A stretch of 64,000 bases of DNA from Pisaster brevispinus (GCA_023634235.1 JAMKCF010000011.1:2622001-2686000), one strand, 5' to 3'. Numbered from the stretch's first letter, positions 21,681 to 35,550 are shown. The notes: generated by a model from the letters alone, not told the origin. Translations and numbers: made by a program.

Positions 21681-23139
21681 ATATGCGTTGCCTGATGATT
21701 TGGAATAAGTTGCCACACTTTCAAAAAGCAGTTAATGGTGAAATGTTGTATTTTATTGCCTCGAATGCAAAGCCGGTTAAATATTTTTGGCATTTCGGTT
21801 TGTGCATTTTCTGACAAAAACTTGTCTTAAAATGATTAGTACCAGCCAGACTTTACAACGAGAACTTTGTGATTAAAAACCGTCAGTTAATGAACAGCAT
21901 TTTTATTACACCATTATTGGCAATCAAATAAATATCAACATTATTGAAATAATACATCAATATACTGTTAATTATAAGAGTTGTTCACCGCATCCACCTG
22001 AGTGTTTAATTATTCTTATTTTATGACGTCTTGAAGTCATTTGGATTGAGTCAAGCAAATTTTGAAGTGGCCCTATGCTGAGTATTTTTCATAAAATTCT
22101 GATAAGACTCGGGGAGTAGAGTCTACACAATGGCTTAATATTTCACTTCCTCTCCAGTCCACTTTTTTTTTTACCTCTCTTGCTTGGAATTTAGCTATCG
22201 CTTCTCATCAGTTGGCCAAGCATGGCAGTTTGAAGTCTGATGGATCAATAGAAAGAGAGCCGTCTTCCTGTTGTTGTCCTTTATCCTTTATTGTTGTCAA
22301 CCGTCAACTTGACATTTGAAATGAAACCGACTGTGTGTCGTCTGTTTACCTACTTCCCTTTTGGGTTCTATACTAGATGGAGATAATTACAAGACAATGG
22401 GAGAACTCTGTCCCACTTTTTGGTTCCGAGGGATAATTTCTCTCTGTTGTAAAATGCTTTTTAACACGGATTCAACCTTTAAAATTTAAACCATCCAATG
22501 CTTAATTTCTATGGAACTGATTATGGAGCCTACAGATGATATATTTAAAGGTCATTATTGGGGTTCTATTTGGGTGTACAACACGTAGGTTTGTTGTGAA
22601 TTCAACACAAGGACTTGTTTTGGGGCAGTTGCCATTTTAAGTGTGAACAAAAAAAATTGTATTGTAAATTTGCTTGGGGAAAAGTCTTGTTTTGAATAAA
22701 TATCTAGCTGTTTAATAAAAGTAGTTTTCGATGAGAGTAATTATTGCTCTTGATTTTGAAGCGTGTCTTTTGGGTAAGCGTGGTTTGAATCTAAACCACA
22801 TGATTTTTTGTTGAGGATAATTTCTGTCATTTGTAAAAAAATAATAAAAAAAAAAAAAAAGCAAACCCCCAAACCAACTCTCAGGTGTGCCTGGTTTAAA
22901 TTAAGCTTCATGGTTGCTGTTTCTGGCCTCTGTATTTTATTTGGAAGGATTATTTCTTTCCACGTATTCTTTTGTGATTAGGTTTTTGTTTTTTTTGGTG
23001 GGGGGTATGCCTGTTTTGAATTTAAACCAGAAGCTTGTTATTTTTCTTAAGAGGCCCTTTCCAAGGTGTAGTGAAATAAGATGCAATATGCCTCGGCTTT
23101 GTATGACGATTGAGCTTTGCTTTTCAGGTATATGATATT

Positions 23140-23640
23140 AAATTGTCTGTCCTTGGTACATCGATTCATATACGTTGGCGCATGGCTCTCTATTGTGGAC
23201 GCTCATCCGTGGCACGTCAATATTTCATCGCTGACCAAGCAAGAGCAAATTTGAGAAGCTATATTCATGGCCATTATTAATGAGGATGTAAGCATGACTG
23301 CCTGGTGGTGGATGGTACCCCCTGCTGCCGTGGCAGCCAATGGGGAGCCCCCACATCACTGGGTGGTAGCCAATGGCGCCCTGCGTACGTTGAGGGATGT
23401 TAATCGACGTTGGATTCATTCATAAGACGCTCCTTCCCTGTCCGTCTCCGTGTGTGCAGTCATTGTGCAGTTATCAGCTCCAAGTAGTGACTTGCTCAAG
23501 TGGTTAATAGAGAAAAGCTGGGCATGACACAACCAATCAGATGGTGACGTGTCACCAGGGCCCACAGCCGTGTAATTTCCTTGTAATGCTTAGTGGAACA
23601 TGCCCCGCTCTCATCCCTGTGTCAATGTGAAATGAAATAA
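23140..23640. promoter_or_regulatory. Candidate conserved non-coding element
   Basis: About 500 bp with composition unlike the AT-rich surroundings. It contains CCATTATTAATGAGG (23271-23285, paired TAAT homeodomain cores), ACCAATCAG (CCAAT, 23532-23540) and the near-palindrome GGTGACGTGTCACC (23543-23556). There is no sustained open frame: the 64-codon minus frame here (23225-23419) has no family match. The call is from appearance alone. Confidence 0.25.
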
Positions 23641-26565
23641 GTAATTGTAGGATTCGGAAGTCAATGAAGGCAAAAATGATATGAGGGTCTGAGCTATTAA
23701 AAAGGTTTGATTTTGTTTTATATATTTTTCAATCATTAATCGATGGTTATTCTATTGATTTTGTATCCCATTTTAGTTTGGTGGGGAAAAAATCTGCTTT
23801 TGTGTGTTAGTGTGAAGGGAAAGACGAAATTGAAGGATATCAAAGTTTATGAAGGAACATCTATTTAGGGTATAATGATATAAAAATATTAGATTAACAT
23901 TTTATTTTAAGCCATATAATATGTTTAGCACAACTTTGAATTAAGAGTACTTTTTTATATGTGACAATTTTACAAAATATGTAATAGCAAAAATTAAAAT
24001 ATAGTTCGATCTTTGAAGGATCTTTCTTTTGTTTATTTATTTATATATTTTTCACACATAATCATTGCCTGATACCCCATTTTTCTCATTTGCTGAAAAT
24101 GTACATGTGCTTTTTTTAGTCAATGTGGAAATAAATGGTTGGAACTGTAAGATACAAAAAAAATGATTGCAAACCGTATAGGCTCTAGATTTAGTCCCTT
24201 TTATTTTTATTTTTTTTACAAAAGCCAGTTGTGTAATTTTTATTTTTTTTCCTTACAAAAAAAAAATGTGATTGGAATTTGTTTTGAAAATATATCTCAA
24301 TTCCATTATTTGATTCCCGATTTTTAATGCAACTGAAACTCGGTAAATTTGAAAAGTGATTCCCGTCTTGCATGTCGGCCTGATAGTTCCATCACACAAC
24401 ACACTCTGGCCTCAATTTAGAAAGAACCGAACGCTTCGATTGACACAGTGAGGGATGAGGTTAAAGTTTCTTCTGTCCATTTATACTTTTTATGTGTCGC
24501 ACTCACTCCAAATTGGATGAAAGGACTCTCATTGTACACGGTTCCAGACGTGCACCGTAGGTGTCATGTAAAGGTACATATAGTCTCCTCTTGAAAGTGG
24601 TTGAGTTTAATAAGTAACACATTAAAAATCCGATGGCTTTTAACAAATGGCTTTCTTCTTTCTTTTTTTATGATGAAAAGCGGGTACATGTCTGTCCATT
24701 TGACAGCACTCTACATTGGGGGTAGACTTTGAACTTGTATCACTGGAGTACCGAGGGATTTGTGTGTGTAGTGATAGATTGCTTCAGAAATCATCCGTCT
24801 CGGATGGATGTTTGTTGGCTGGATTAAACATCATCAATATTTGATTGATTTTGTACATTTTATTATATGTTATAAATTTTATTTTTATTCAGCTTTCTTT
24901 TGGAAGTTATTCATCACTTGATTTAATTTCCGGACAACTGTTTCATGTATACTAAAAATGAAATACTTATTCCTGTATTGTGCAATCAGTTCACTGCAAT
25001 GTTATCCAACAGTTAAGTACCACAGTATGTTTCCACTACAACATCACATCCCTGGCTCAGTGCTCTTGGGTCATTAATTGCAATTTCAAATGTTGCAATC
25101 ATAAGAGCGTCAAGTGACAAATGCATATAAATTTCACAAATTAAATTAAACATCTTTAAATCATTTTTTTTTTTTTCTGAGAAAAGAATAGTTTCTTTTT
25201 TGTTGTTACTTTGGGGACCACTCTAGATCAATAAACTCCATTTACCAGAAGCTCCAAAAGCATTATTATAAAGTCCATGAGCCGACGACATGTAATTTCC
25301 TGCAATACGCAAATTTAGTTTTCATAACTCGGCCGAATCACTGGAAAACGTGATCGCTCATGTACGACTTGTCAAACGAACGCCAAGTTGTACATGACAT
25401 TTCTTTTCAGGTGTCCAGGAGACAAAGATGGGGGAGATGTGTCTTGCGGGGAGGATCATTGATACGAGATGATCAGGAGCATTGACCAGATGAAGGCCAG
25501 AATACTTGAGGGTCACACAAGGTGCTTAAGAGACCTTAAAACCTAACAGTAAATCATTCAGAATCTACAAAGCGTTGGGTAACATGGCCATCATTATTTT
25601 TGCGCATCTCTGGCTTGTGGAAGGACGTTTTTGTTTCTTAAAGAGCTTCATTTTGTTCAAGTTTCCATTGGTAGACGAAGTGAGAGATGGTCAAGTAAAA
25701 CAAAAAACTACTTCATAGGAATTCTACCACAGCGTTGTGGTAGACCACACATTCAAAGGTTTAGCTCTTGGTGCAGAGGTCATAGAAAATGGCCATTCGT
25801 ACAAAACTCAAAGTGAATACTTATCGCTTGTGTTCTTAGTGGCAGTTTTTTCATTTTTAGCGATAAAAATTAAGTGGAACAGAATTAGAGAAAAAAAGTA
25901 AAACCCTGAGACAGACTTGAGAGACATAATCCCCCGCCCCCCTTTTTTAAAAAGAGGCAGCAGAAATACTGATCTGCTTGATGCACTCTGTAATTGTTGT
26001 ATTGTAATGTAAGTTTAAAAGAGAAAATAAAATAAGCTGTTGCAAACTACCTACCAACCAAAAAGGTATAAATGCAAATAGTGGTATAAATGCAAATAGT
26101 TAATGACCTGACGTTTCGACCCAGTGTCTTTCTTGCAAGCTACAGAATCCTTTGCCAAGCCATTAATTATTTTGTGTAATTTAACCGATTCAATTCAGCT
26201 GTTTTGAAAGGGTCATCATTTCTAAATTTTGCAAAATGTCTTTCATAGAAGTCTTTGAAATCTAAGAAGGAAACTTAATGGAGTGTGACTTTGACTTTAA
26301 GAGAGATTCATGAATGTAAGTTGCAGATTACACTGCAAGATTATAAGTTCCATGCCCCATGAGGATTAAATAATGAAATATTCAAAACCTCTGATTTGTC
26401 ATGGGATTTTCATGCAAAGATGTAATTGTCCAAACTCCAGTGATGTTCATAATGGTCAACTTTGGTACTGTGAAGTCTTTTTCCAGTACAGTCTTAAGCA
26501 GTCGTTAGTTGTTGATTGCATGTGCTGCATGAATCAAGACTGGAGTACTTGTACACGTACATGAG

Positions 26566-26591
26566 TGGGGGGGGGGAGGGGGAGGGGGAGG
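26566..26591 (+). repeat. G-rich simple repeat, (GGGGGA)n
   Basis: A run of ten G followed by repeats of GGGGGA. It could form a G-quadruplex on the plus strand. Confidence 0.8.
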
Positions 26592-28426
26592 TCATTGTGT
26601 TGTTACCTTTGCCTGGCCGGCATTGGTGCGCCTTGAGTCTCATACTTGTATTCTTTTTCCCTGCTTCATTTGGCTTTGTTTTATTACACACTTTTTGCTC
26701 TTTATTGATTTCTGATTGTAATGCACCTTGAAGCCCTTATGTAAGGCACTCTATAAATACTTTTAAAAAAAATAAATTACTGAAAGGACGCCCCTGTTAC
26801 CTTTGAGAATGTCCGTGCATGCCCTATCACCCCCCCTCCCAGTTTTATTGCTGAATGCTGCACACCATCCTGTGATATTGCATGCACAGTAAGCAAATAA
26901 GGGTTACCAGCCAAAGTGTTATTATATATAAAACTGGCTCGCACTACCTCTCACTGAGCAAATAAACTTGTTTAAAAAATATCGTCTGCTAAACATCTTA
27001 ATGAAATTGGGCCAAGATGGTTGAAGTACAGCTCCAGTTCAACCTTTGGAAAGATGCAAGAAAACCCACATGAGGCAAGATGGGGAATAATGCCCTGTCA
27101 AGATGCCAGAGGAGATTGATGCAGATTGAAATGATGAGAACATCAAGCTCTCTGAACATCAATTGATGAGGACATCATTTGATGACAGCACTTAAATTAA
27201 TAGCATTTTATTTCCCTTCCTGCTTCAAACCTCCCCTCCCCCGTCGGATTGCTGTAAATGCAACTTTTGAACCCCCCCCCCCTTTTTTTAGAAGATGATG
27301 TTCATTATTAAACAGATACATGTACGGTTGAATTTATGAGGATCGTACTGAAACCACATTAGATATATGCAGATCTAGAATTTCATATTTGAGAGGGTTA
27401 GGCCATTCTCTTTTTGCAAAGGGCACTTCCATTGGAAAATATATGGCCGACTTTTGAGGGGGCGTTAAGGCCAAGGCCAGGGCAAACAGAGGTCATGGCT
27501 TCTGGGGGCCTCTGTGTAACTCCAGGCCTGGATTTGGTTTGTCGGATGTCTACAACGAATTTAGTTCACAAAGTCTATCAAAGAAGGAAGAACCAGGGGT
27601 GAACAAATAACAGTGAATTAGTTTTTGTATCGGGTGTGGCCCTTGATTTGTTCTTACTCAAAAAATAACATTGGCAAACTTTTCTGTCTGCTATCTTATC
27701 CCTTGCAGAACATTCAGTTGGCAAGTTAGGAAATGACTTTGACGAAGTATAAAGCGAGTATTAAAAGGTTTCCACACCAGAAAAACTTGTTGCTTTCCAT
27801 GTTTTTAATTATTTTTTTAAAACAACAATGCCAATAGTTTTGTTACTGTTAAGTAAACAAATAGTCAAACAAAATACCCTTTTTTTTTCCTTGTGCACTT
27901 TTAGTTAAATTATTTCAAACCTGCCTAGTTGATATTTGAACAGTTTGTTTTCAGTTTACAAGCCTTTTTACCCAGGGTATACGAAAGCTTCAAGACGACA
28001 ATATTTACGTAACAATGTGTTGAGTGTGTTGAAGACGTGAGATGTGTTATGTATCAATACACTTAATCAAATGCTCATAGGTGTAGTGGAGCAGTTCCTG
28101 TTTGTTTTAGATCGGGCTAGTCATGTGATGTGTATTATGCCCTATGATTGATGAGACGTCCGTTGTCACGGTGAAGTCACGTGAACTTTTTTTTTCCGGG
28201 GCTGTGTGAATTATAATTGCTGATAAAAAAAAAAAAATGCATTCCAAAATTATTTATATGAATAAGGTTGTTACATAGTTTCATTTTCATCACATTTAAG
28301 GAATTTGTACAAAAATGTAAAGATGTCTGAGAAAATGTGTACAATTTTTAATTGGATGTTAGAGTCGTGAATGTGTACAAGATTAACCGTTGTGAAAATT
28401 TAGTAAAACCAATTGGGTATCCTTTT

Positions 28427-28625
28427 TAAAGGCAGGGTATACCACTGCTAAACGTCAAAGACCAGTATCCTCACTTGTATCCCAACATATGCATCTAACA
28501 TAACGAACCTGTGAAAAATTGGGCTCAATGGGTCATTGAAGTGACATGAAAATAATGAAAGAAAAACCACCCTTGTTGTATAGAGTTGTGAGCTTTCAGA
28601 TGTCTGAGAAAAGCTTCATGTCTTA
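28427..28625 (-). mobile_element. TIR family 1, copy C2 (subfamily B, truncated)
   Basis: Inverted relative to copies at 46411 and 56228: AAAGGCAGGGTATACC, ACCAGTATCCTCACTTG, AACCTGTGAAAAATT, ACCACCCTTGTTG, then TCTGAGAAAAGCTTCATG, after which homology fades. It contains one terminus and roughly half of the element. Confidence 0.7.
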
Positions 28626-29014
28626 TGTTATCCCAGGTGAAGAAAAAAAACTCCCCAAAGTTTCCAAAGAAAGAAATTACACAGGGCTTGTTTGAAATTG
28701 TGTGTGCGCAATTTAAGCGAGAACTGGGTGTAAACAGCTTTTTCTCATCACTAATGAGGTAATTAGTAACAAATGGCAATCATTTCCAGCAAGGTCAAAT
28801 GTCTCCATTTGTTTAAGTGCATCGTTATCTCTCCTACATGTAGTTGGCAGTGGGTTTTTGTTTTTTTTTGTCCACCAAAAGTTGCCATGCATGAAGCCAT
28901 TCATAAGTTATTAATTTGAGAGAGTATTTGGATAATCTTTATTTTGTCCATTTGCAAGCTGTTCTGCTGACGATTATTTATGTTGTAGTGAGTGTAGTAA
29001 CCCGGGCCAATATA

Positions 29015-29560
29015 CAAAGAGCTGCTTAAACGGAAAATTTTCCTTCTAAGCAAGGATTAGCAGGATACCAGTCACAGATTGTATGTGACATGGTATTTGG
29101 TTGTTAACCTTATTCTGGTTAGCATACTTTTGTTGTGCTTACAGGTAGCTACTTTTTGTGCTTTCAAGCAGCTTTTTGAAATTGGACCCCTGGACCCAGT
29201 TTCATGGAGCTGTTAAGCAGAAAATACTGCCTAGCAAACTTCTCCGCTGAGCAAAAAATATGTGGGGCACCAGTAGCAACCATGTAAACTTCATGAAATT
29301 TTGGCCGTTAAATCTGTTTCTGCTAAGCAAGGTTTTTCTGTACCTAGCAAGTTTTTGTGCTTACAGGATTTATGAAGGCAGCTTAGCAGAAACAACTGCT
29401 CAGCAAATTTCTTTCCAAAGGACAAAATAAAAATAAAATAATAATAATAAGTGGGGCACCAGTCAAAAACAATGCTAACTTTTTGGAACTTAAGCTGGTA
29501 TTCTGTTTCTACTAAGCAAGGTTTTTCTGTACTTAGCAAGAAGAAACTCAATAACGTGGA
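29015..29560 (+). repeat. Three head-to-tail copies of the 'GCTGCTTAAGCAGAAAA' repeat
   Basis: Units at about 29021-29185, 29200-29370 and 29380-29555, each with a version of GCTGTTAAGCAGAAAATACT, a CACCAGT block, TTCTGCTAAGCAAGGTTTTT-type text and a TGTGCTTACAGG block. The open frames on the minus strand (29291-29650) are translations of the repeat, not a gene. Confidence 0.65.
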
Positions 29561-30747
29561 ACCAGTCATTGCACATGACGAGAATTTTGACTCAGAACCT
29601 CTTCTTGGTTTTAAGTGTTCTGCTCCATGATCTTGGGCCTTGTTTGACATGTATTAGTAATATGTCCATTATTGTCATGTAATATTAAAGATTAGGGTGC
29701 AGGCCTAATGGTCCATACTGTGCCTTGCTTGAACTTGTCCTTGGTACCCACCCCGTCAAGAGGCTGCCATACTCCAATTTTAGTTTAAGTGCTCACAAAT
29801 TAATGATGCTTTAGAAACTATGCATGCAAACAATGCAGCTGCATATAAAGTAATAACTTTCCAACAGGAGACTTGGGTTTTTTCCTACTGTAGAGTTTGA
29901 TTGAGTTTTCATTACTACATGTAAGCTGGTGATTGGAAGTAGGGCATGTAAGTAGAGGTTAAAACCATATGCACCTCAGTGGTGTATGCTGCAGGATTCT
30001 GATGGATCTTTGTGGGAACTCAAAAGGTTTTCTTTATGATTGACGCCTCCCTTCCCCTCCAGCCTTCAGAAATGAAGTTCTAGATTCAGATTGATAATTT
30101 TGAATCATTGTTTTGTAAAGTGATGACATTTGGCGTCGTTAAAACTAAGCATCAACCCAACATGCAGCTTTTCGGCTTGCCAGCTGATATTCCTCCCAGA
30201 TTTTCTTCATCTTGACTATTAGTACTATAAAGAAAACTGAAAAACTCTGTACAAAATTTATCATGTTTGAACATTTCCTCTCTTTTGTTTGCACTTACAT
30301 TAAATAAAGTGGCATACATATGTTTCTTTAACCTCCAGAGATTTAGATGAAATGCAATGAATAATATCTTTGTCAAGATGCATTCACAGTTTGACCCTTG
30401 AAGCAGTTGTCTGCGAGGAGTAAATAATGCATGATGGGGCTGTCATGGCTGCGGAAAGATTTAACGGCAAATTACATTTACATTATCGGTAGTCCATCTC
30501 ATTCATTCCATTTCCATCCCATCTCTTGATTTTTATCCATGGCTGTCTTTTTGTAGGTCAAAAGAGACGCCATGAATTACACTTGGACTACATCACAATA
30601 GCTACCGCAACAAAAGCTTGAGTAAAGTGTTTGTTCACGTAATTAAATCGTATTCACTTTTATTTGTGGGTGTGATGGTTGTATTAAATTGTTTTATATC
30701 AACTAACATTGGAAAATGAAAGTTGGATATTTCTGTGTTTGCACCAT

Positions 30748-31101
30748 CAGGGTTCTCCCAGTTTTTTTTTTCAGAACTTGGGGCATTCTTTAAGCATATT
30801 TTGGAAGTTTGGTCTAAGCATGCTGAATTAAGACGAGGGTCTCAGAATGTTTTTTACTTGGTGATTATCTTTGGTTTAAAAGCCGTACTGTGCAATCTTG
30901 GGTGTTCTAAATGGTTTCTTTTTAATTTTCTTTAGGAATTTGATCTGAAGCCCTCCCCCCCCCCAACAAAAAAAAGATAAAATAAAATAAAATAAAATAA
31001 TAATGGTAATAATAAAATAAATTAAAGAATTGCAAATCGTCTGCAATTTGCGTGTTTTGGCCCGATACGCTAGCTTACGCTTAAGGCATGTAAGGAGAAC
31101 A
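30748..31101 (+). mobile_element. TIR element family 2, copy B
   Basis: Begins CAGGGTTCTCCCAG, then GAATTAAGACGAGGGTCTCA, CTTGGTGATTATCTTTGG, TGTGCAATCTTGGGTGTTCT, GAATTTGATCTGAAG, and GATACGCTAGCTTACGC near the end. A (AAAAT)n microsatellite (30977-31003) has expanded inside it. Confidence 0.65.
30977..31003 (+). repeat. (AAAAT)n microsatellite
   Basis: About five units of AAAAT, followed by degenerate TAA/TAAT repeats to 31024. Confidence 0.8.
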
Positions 31102-31388
31102 CTATCATTTTATCTATGTACATCAGAATTGGACATTTGTTCTTGTAGGATTGACTAGGACCAACCAATGTTTCTTTTCCTGAGAGAATGGTGATTTGAT
31201 ATGATTTTTACAATGTCTCTCAATATCATTTTTCAGGATGGGGTGACTTAAAGGGGCAACTGGCAGACCCACATGCAAGCTAAACTTTTAGTTTCGTGGT
31301 ACACCCTGAAATGTCAGATGTTTGTGGTTCAGTGACGAAATTAGGGAATAAGATTAGGGGATAATTTTCGTGTGTAATGTGTGTGTGT

Positions 31389-31389
<1 letters not shown>

Positions 31390-31421
<32 letters not shown>
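31390..31421 (+). repeat. 32-bp poly-T run next to (GT)n
   Basis: An uninterrupted T run directly after a short GT repeat (31379-31390). Its orientation would fit the poly-A tail of a minus-strand retroposed sequence, but no such element was recognised beside it. Confidence 0.85.
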
Positions 31422-31423
<2 letters not shown>

Positions 31424-34400
31424 GAAAATTGTGTATCAATACATGTGGGCTAGTGAAAAAACTTGCGGGCGACCCAACATTTTGGTTGACTCGTCCGGCG
31501 GGCGAGTGAAAAAAAAAGTTAAGGGAAACCCCTGACTATGTGCTGTACATGTTCAGTGATTTCAAAAAACTGCTACAGCCATCATGAAAGTAAATGGAGT
31601 ACAATGTTGACATACTCACTGCATCCCAACAAAAAGGTGTCGGTTGTCCTGCGTAAAAAAAAAATAAAATAATGTATACTAACTGAGAACGAAACCTTTC
31701 ATTCATTGAAGTTTATTTTTCCGGTTGGAAAATACCATGGGTGAATACATAAAGGATGCGTGGCTGCAAATGAGTGCATTGTCGCTCTCGAGAGACCATT
31801 GTTCACATGTAATAAGATTCCACTACTCCCATGTCCCTCGCCCACTCTCCAAGAAATTTCCCCCCTCTCAAGCCTCCCTGATTCACGCAAGACATAAAGT
31901 TCGTGTAACGACAACATCCTTTTTCTTCTCTACGGCTTTTGTACATTCCTTTGCCTTGTTTTTAAATACATTATTTTAGTAATAGGGTAATTGCTTGTAC
32001 TAAAGTGCATTGATCGTGTAGATTGTTAACCACTGTAGGTAAATGTACTTTCAAAATTAAACTCTGCAGTGGAGTCGTTTTTTTTATATATATATTTTTT
32101 TTCTTCACTACCCGTTCTGATGCTTGATGGTACTTTCAGGTGAATGAAAATGGAGAGACATAGGAGTCGGGTTCAATACACTGTATTACAGGAGTCATCT
32201 TACTGTTGGGAATCTACAGAATCAAATAATTGAGGATACTTGTGAATTGCATTGTGCCATACCTACTGAGGTACATAATTTTGTGTAAGCAAACTAATGA
32301 AAGAATTGTTGAGAATGAAGAAACAAATAAACAAAGACGCGTGTTGTTGACATTCGCTACAGTCTTTGTGTGCAGTGAGGCGCGAATCCCATCACTGAAT
32401 GCAAATTACAGCACCTGCCACTATCCATGGATTGAGACGGCCAATCAGCAATGTAATGAGGAAGCTGGATGAGTGGGTTAAAATGCTTAAAGGGATCCAC
32501 TACCATGTTCATGTAGAACTTTGAAGCATTTGTACACTGCGTGCCGGGGAACGATTTCCTCCAGCAGTTTTGCATAGCAAAATATTTAGACTGAACAAGT
32601 TTTGTGCACACTTAATGCTAATATTGAGTAGCAAATGATTTTTTTTTTTTCAAGTAGCAACTGATACATTTTGCATAGCATTTTGCTATGCTATACAAAG
32701 GAATCTTTCACTAATGTACAATATGCATTTGTTGTGTCAAATTTCTCAAAGATGTTAAATTCACAGAATACTCGATTGGTATATATTTGTACCCGTCTTT
32801 TTTTCTCGTGAAATGAAACAAATGCATTGCTGATTTATTACTAAAGGTAGATTACATCATTTACAGACATGAAAAAATGTAAGAATTATTACGAAATTAC
32901 TCAATTGACTGAAAGTACATTTAATGATTATTTCCAAGTACCCAGTGAAATCATTCCACCAGCTGGTGTTAAGTTTTACAAAAAATTATGCAATTTTGTA
33001 TCATTTTGAAGCGATTGTCGGCCGACCATCGTTTGAATGTGTGAGGGTTTCTACAACAAGGTATGGCAGGCAGCTTAAAATCGTCACCATTTGCTCTCGT
33101 TTCTCGGCAGTCACGGACTGACAAATGTAAACAGGTGGGTGGAGGGATGTTTCTTGTTAAATCCTATCCCACAATTCCACATTTTCTTGAAAAATACAAC
33201 AACTACCAATGATAATGGTAGGTTCCCTTTAAACTCAACAACACAAATATGTTCAACTCTCTGAAAGATAGCCATGGCAACGCCAGTGTTTACTCCTTGC
33301 GAAGCACGATGAGCAAAACTGAATCCACCGAACTCACAAAAAATACTAGGAGGAGAACTTATTAGGCAGTCAAAGCTATCAAGGATAACTTAATGGGTTT
33401 TTGAACCGAACCGTACACGGTTCTGTCAGGGTTGTTGCCGGGACACAATACATGTGTATACTGTACGGTAGTAAATTTCCAAAGACGGCTTTGATGGTTT
33501 TCAAAGTGAATTTACCGAGTGCCAAATTGCCAAGGGACACTTGAAGGTGCTATTATAGAAGGACATAAATGTACATGAGGAAGGTGTTTGACATGTGTCT
33601 GGCGAGATTTTTGTGAAGAGCAAACCACTACTTGAGTTTCTTGTCGTGGTTGGCTGGCACATCCGTTGGGGTGGAGGGCAGATATTTCAGTGCTATTGCC
33701 AAGAACACAAAACACTTTGCCGCATCTTTTATAAATCTCTAACACTGCAGACAAGAAATGGAGACGAGAAAGGGTGAGAATAAATTCCACTCATCCACCA
33801 AAACTATAGCACCATTCAGAGACTTGCTTAAAAATAAAAATATCATCAAGCAGAAGTGATTAGAGAATTGATCTTCTTTGATCTTCTTTAACTGTCTTGA
33901 TTAAGAGGGGAAAGCCTACTGTGAATGACTGGAGTGTTGTATCCGATTTCTTGTGACAGTATCGGGTTAATGTCAGCACAGGTCACCAACCTACCATGCA
34001 CTGACCACTGATGCTGGGGGTGCAAATAATATGTATGGAAAGAAGCAATCCCGGTATCCGTCCATTCCGGTGACTTTCTTAAATCCTGCATTTCAATGAA
34101 TGAATGTGATGATTTATTTATAGCTTAGCGGATGGTGGGGAGGACAGTCGGGGTGAATTCTGCCAAAAAGAATAACAAGTGTGACTGGGGGGAGATTGTG
34201 TTTTTTTTATCGCTTCGCAGGTAAAATGATATCATGAAGGAGACGACTGTAAATGGCAACATAAACAGATGTACATTTTGAACATTCATAACATGTAGAT
34301 TCGCCAAGGTTGGGGTGAAGAGGTACTGTCTGTGGGTGTTTCTAATGAACGAAAAAAACAGATCGTTTTGAAGGGCATCTTCGGAAAAATGCTTGCTTTT

Positions 34401-35270
34401 TTAACTACTTTAACTTAGTCAAAATACATACAGTACAATAGTAGTTGATTTCTAGTTTTTTAATGAAGTCAGCAATATGCAGTGGTGAGGTCCCTGTTTT
34501 ATAACAAATTTACTCAGAGCAGAAATAATCGACTTTGTGACTTTAACCTGGTAAATATTTGCCTCTCATGCAAATTTAGTATGCAGTATTTTCCTGCTTA
34601 GTGGCTCTATGAATGAATTTGTGCAGACAAATCTTGGTAAGCAAGAACAGGGGATCAGTCTTGAATGCTACATGTGTGTGATGTATTGCTGAGTGACGGG
34701 TCCCGTAATATGAGGTTTGTTTTTGAATTATTGAGCAGTGGCTTTATTTCTTAAATTGGAAATGGATTTCTGGGAAGAGTACAAATTTCGGGTGAGTTTA
34801 TTTGTGTCAAAATGTTTCAAGAATCTGAAAGATCAGGTGTGTTTGCGCGCTGAATAAAAAGTTTTAGCCATTTGACAAGTTGTGAATTATTCAATTTTCA
34901 ACTGCGCATTATTAAATAGGGCAATACCCCCCTCGCAAACGATTCACGCACAGGTATCGACACGTACCCCGTCCACCATTTTTGTGTCGGATTACACAAT
35001 AGATAGCTGTAGTTCCCATCATGCTCACATTGATTGAGGCGCACACACGGTCGGTCGACGGTAATTTGACTCTTAAATGGTACATCAGCACAAGTAGGTG
35101 ATGACGTCATTTACGAGGGTCCATAGGTCCACTTGTGTCTTTGAAGAAAACAAGATTGAAGCTGTCTGAAGATGTTTGTTTGATAATTCGCAAGTATGTA
35201 GAGGTGTCCTTTACTAAGTTAAATTACCTTGCTCATAAAGCACTGAAGTATGAGGCCTGCAATGTCTGTC
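31422..35270. other. Non-coding stretch
   Basis: No exon recognised. AGCCATGGCAAC (about 33270-33281) is an RFX-like half palindrome. CGGGCGAGTGAAAAAA-type text at 31440-31530 may be a further dispersed repeat. Short open frames on both strands have no domain content. Confidence 0.4.
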
Positions 35271-35550
35271 ATCAGGCTCTCCCCAGGATTTTTTCATTCT
35301 GGACCCAAATTTTTTTAAGTTTAGCTAGGGTACGCTAAACTGAAACAAGGTCCACTGAACGTTTTTTTATTTGGTGTTTATCTTTAGTTTTAAAACGCCC
35401 TACTGTGAAATCTGGAGCGTTCTGAATGGTTTTTATCTTGATTGTTGTGAATTTGATCTGAAGTGAAAACAGCCCCTTTTTTTCTGTATCAGCCTTCATT
35501 CGTGCATCTCGGCCGGATACGCTAGCTTGTGCATGGGAAGAACCCTGGTG
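35271..35550 (+). mobile_element. TIR element family 2, copy C
   Basis: ATCAGGCTCTCCCCAGG at the start, ACTGAAACAAGGTCCACTGA, GGTGTTTATCTTTAGTTTTA, GTTCTGAATGG, GAATTTGATCTGAAGTG, CGGATACGCTAGCTTGTGC and GGGAAGAACCCTG at the end. It has the best-preserved right terminus of the family. Confidence 0.65.

Larger units (their letters stand above)
21681..28426. other. Non-coding stretch with patches of possible conserved regulatory DNA
   Basis: No exon recognised. Patches at about 23140-23640 and 25030-25560 have more even base composition and many factor-site words (separate entry for the first). About 26720-26775 (TGTAATGCACCTTGAAGCCC, CACTCTATAAATAC) looks like the 3' tail of a LINE or SINE. 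G-rich (26566-26591) and poly-A/T runs are frequent. Confidence 0.4.

Noticed and set aside
25402..25475. Possible exon after TTTCTTTTCAG
   Set aside because: The acceptor is good, but the ATG-led frame stops after a few codons and no donor follows in frame.
29291..29650. 119-codon minus-strand open frame
   Set aside because: It is read through the 'GCTGCTTAAGCAG' repeat copies; internal similarity of the peptide reflects repeat units.
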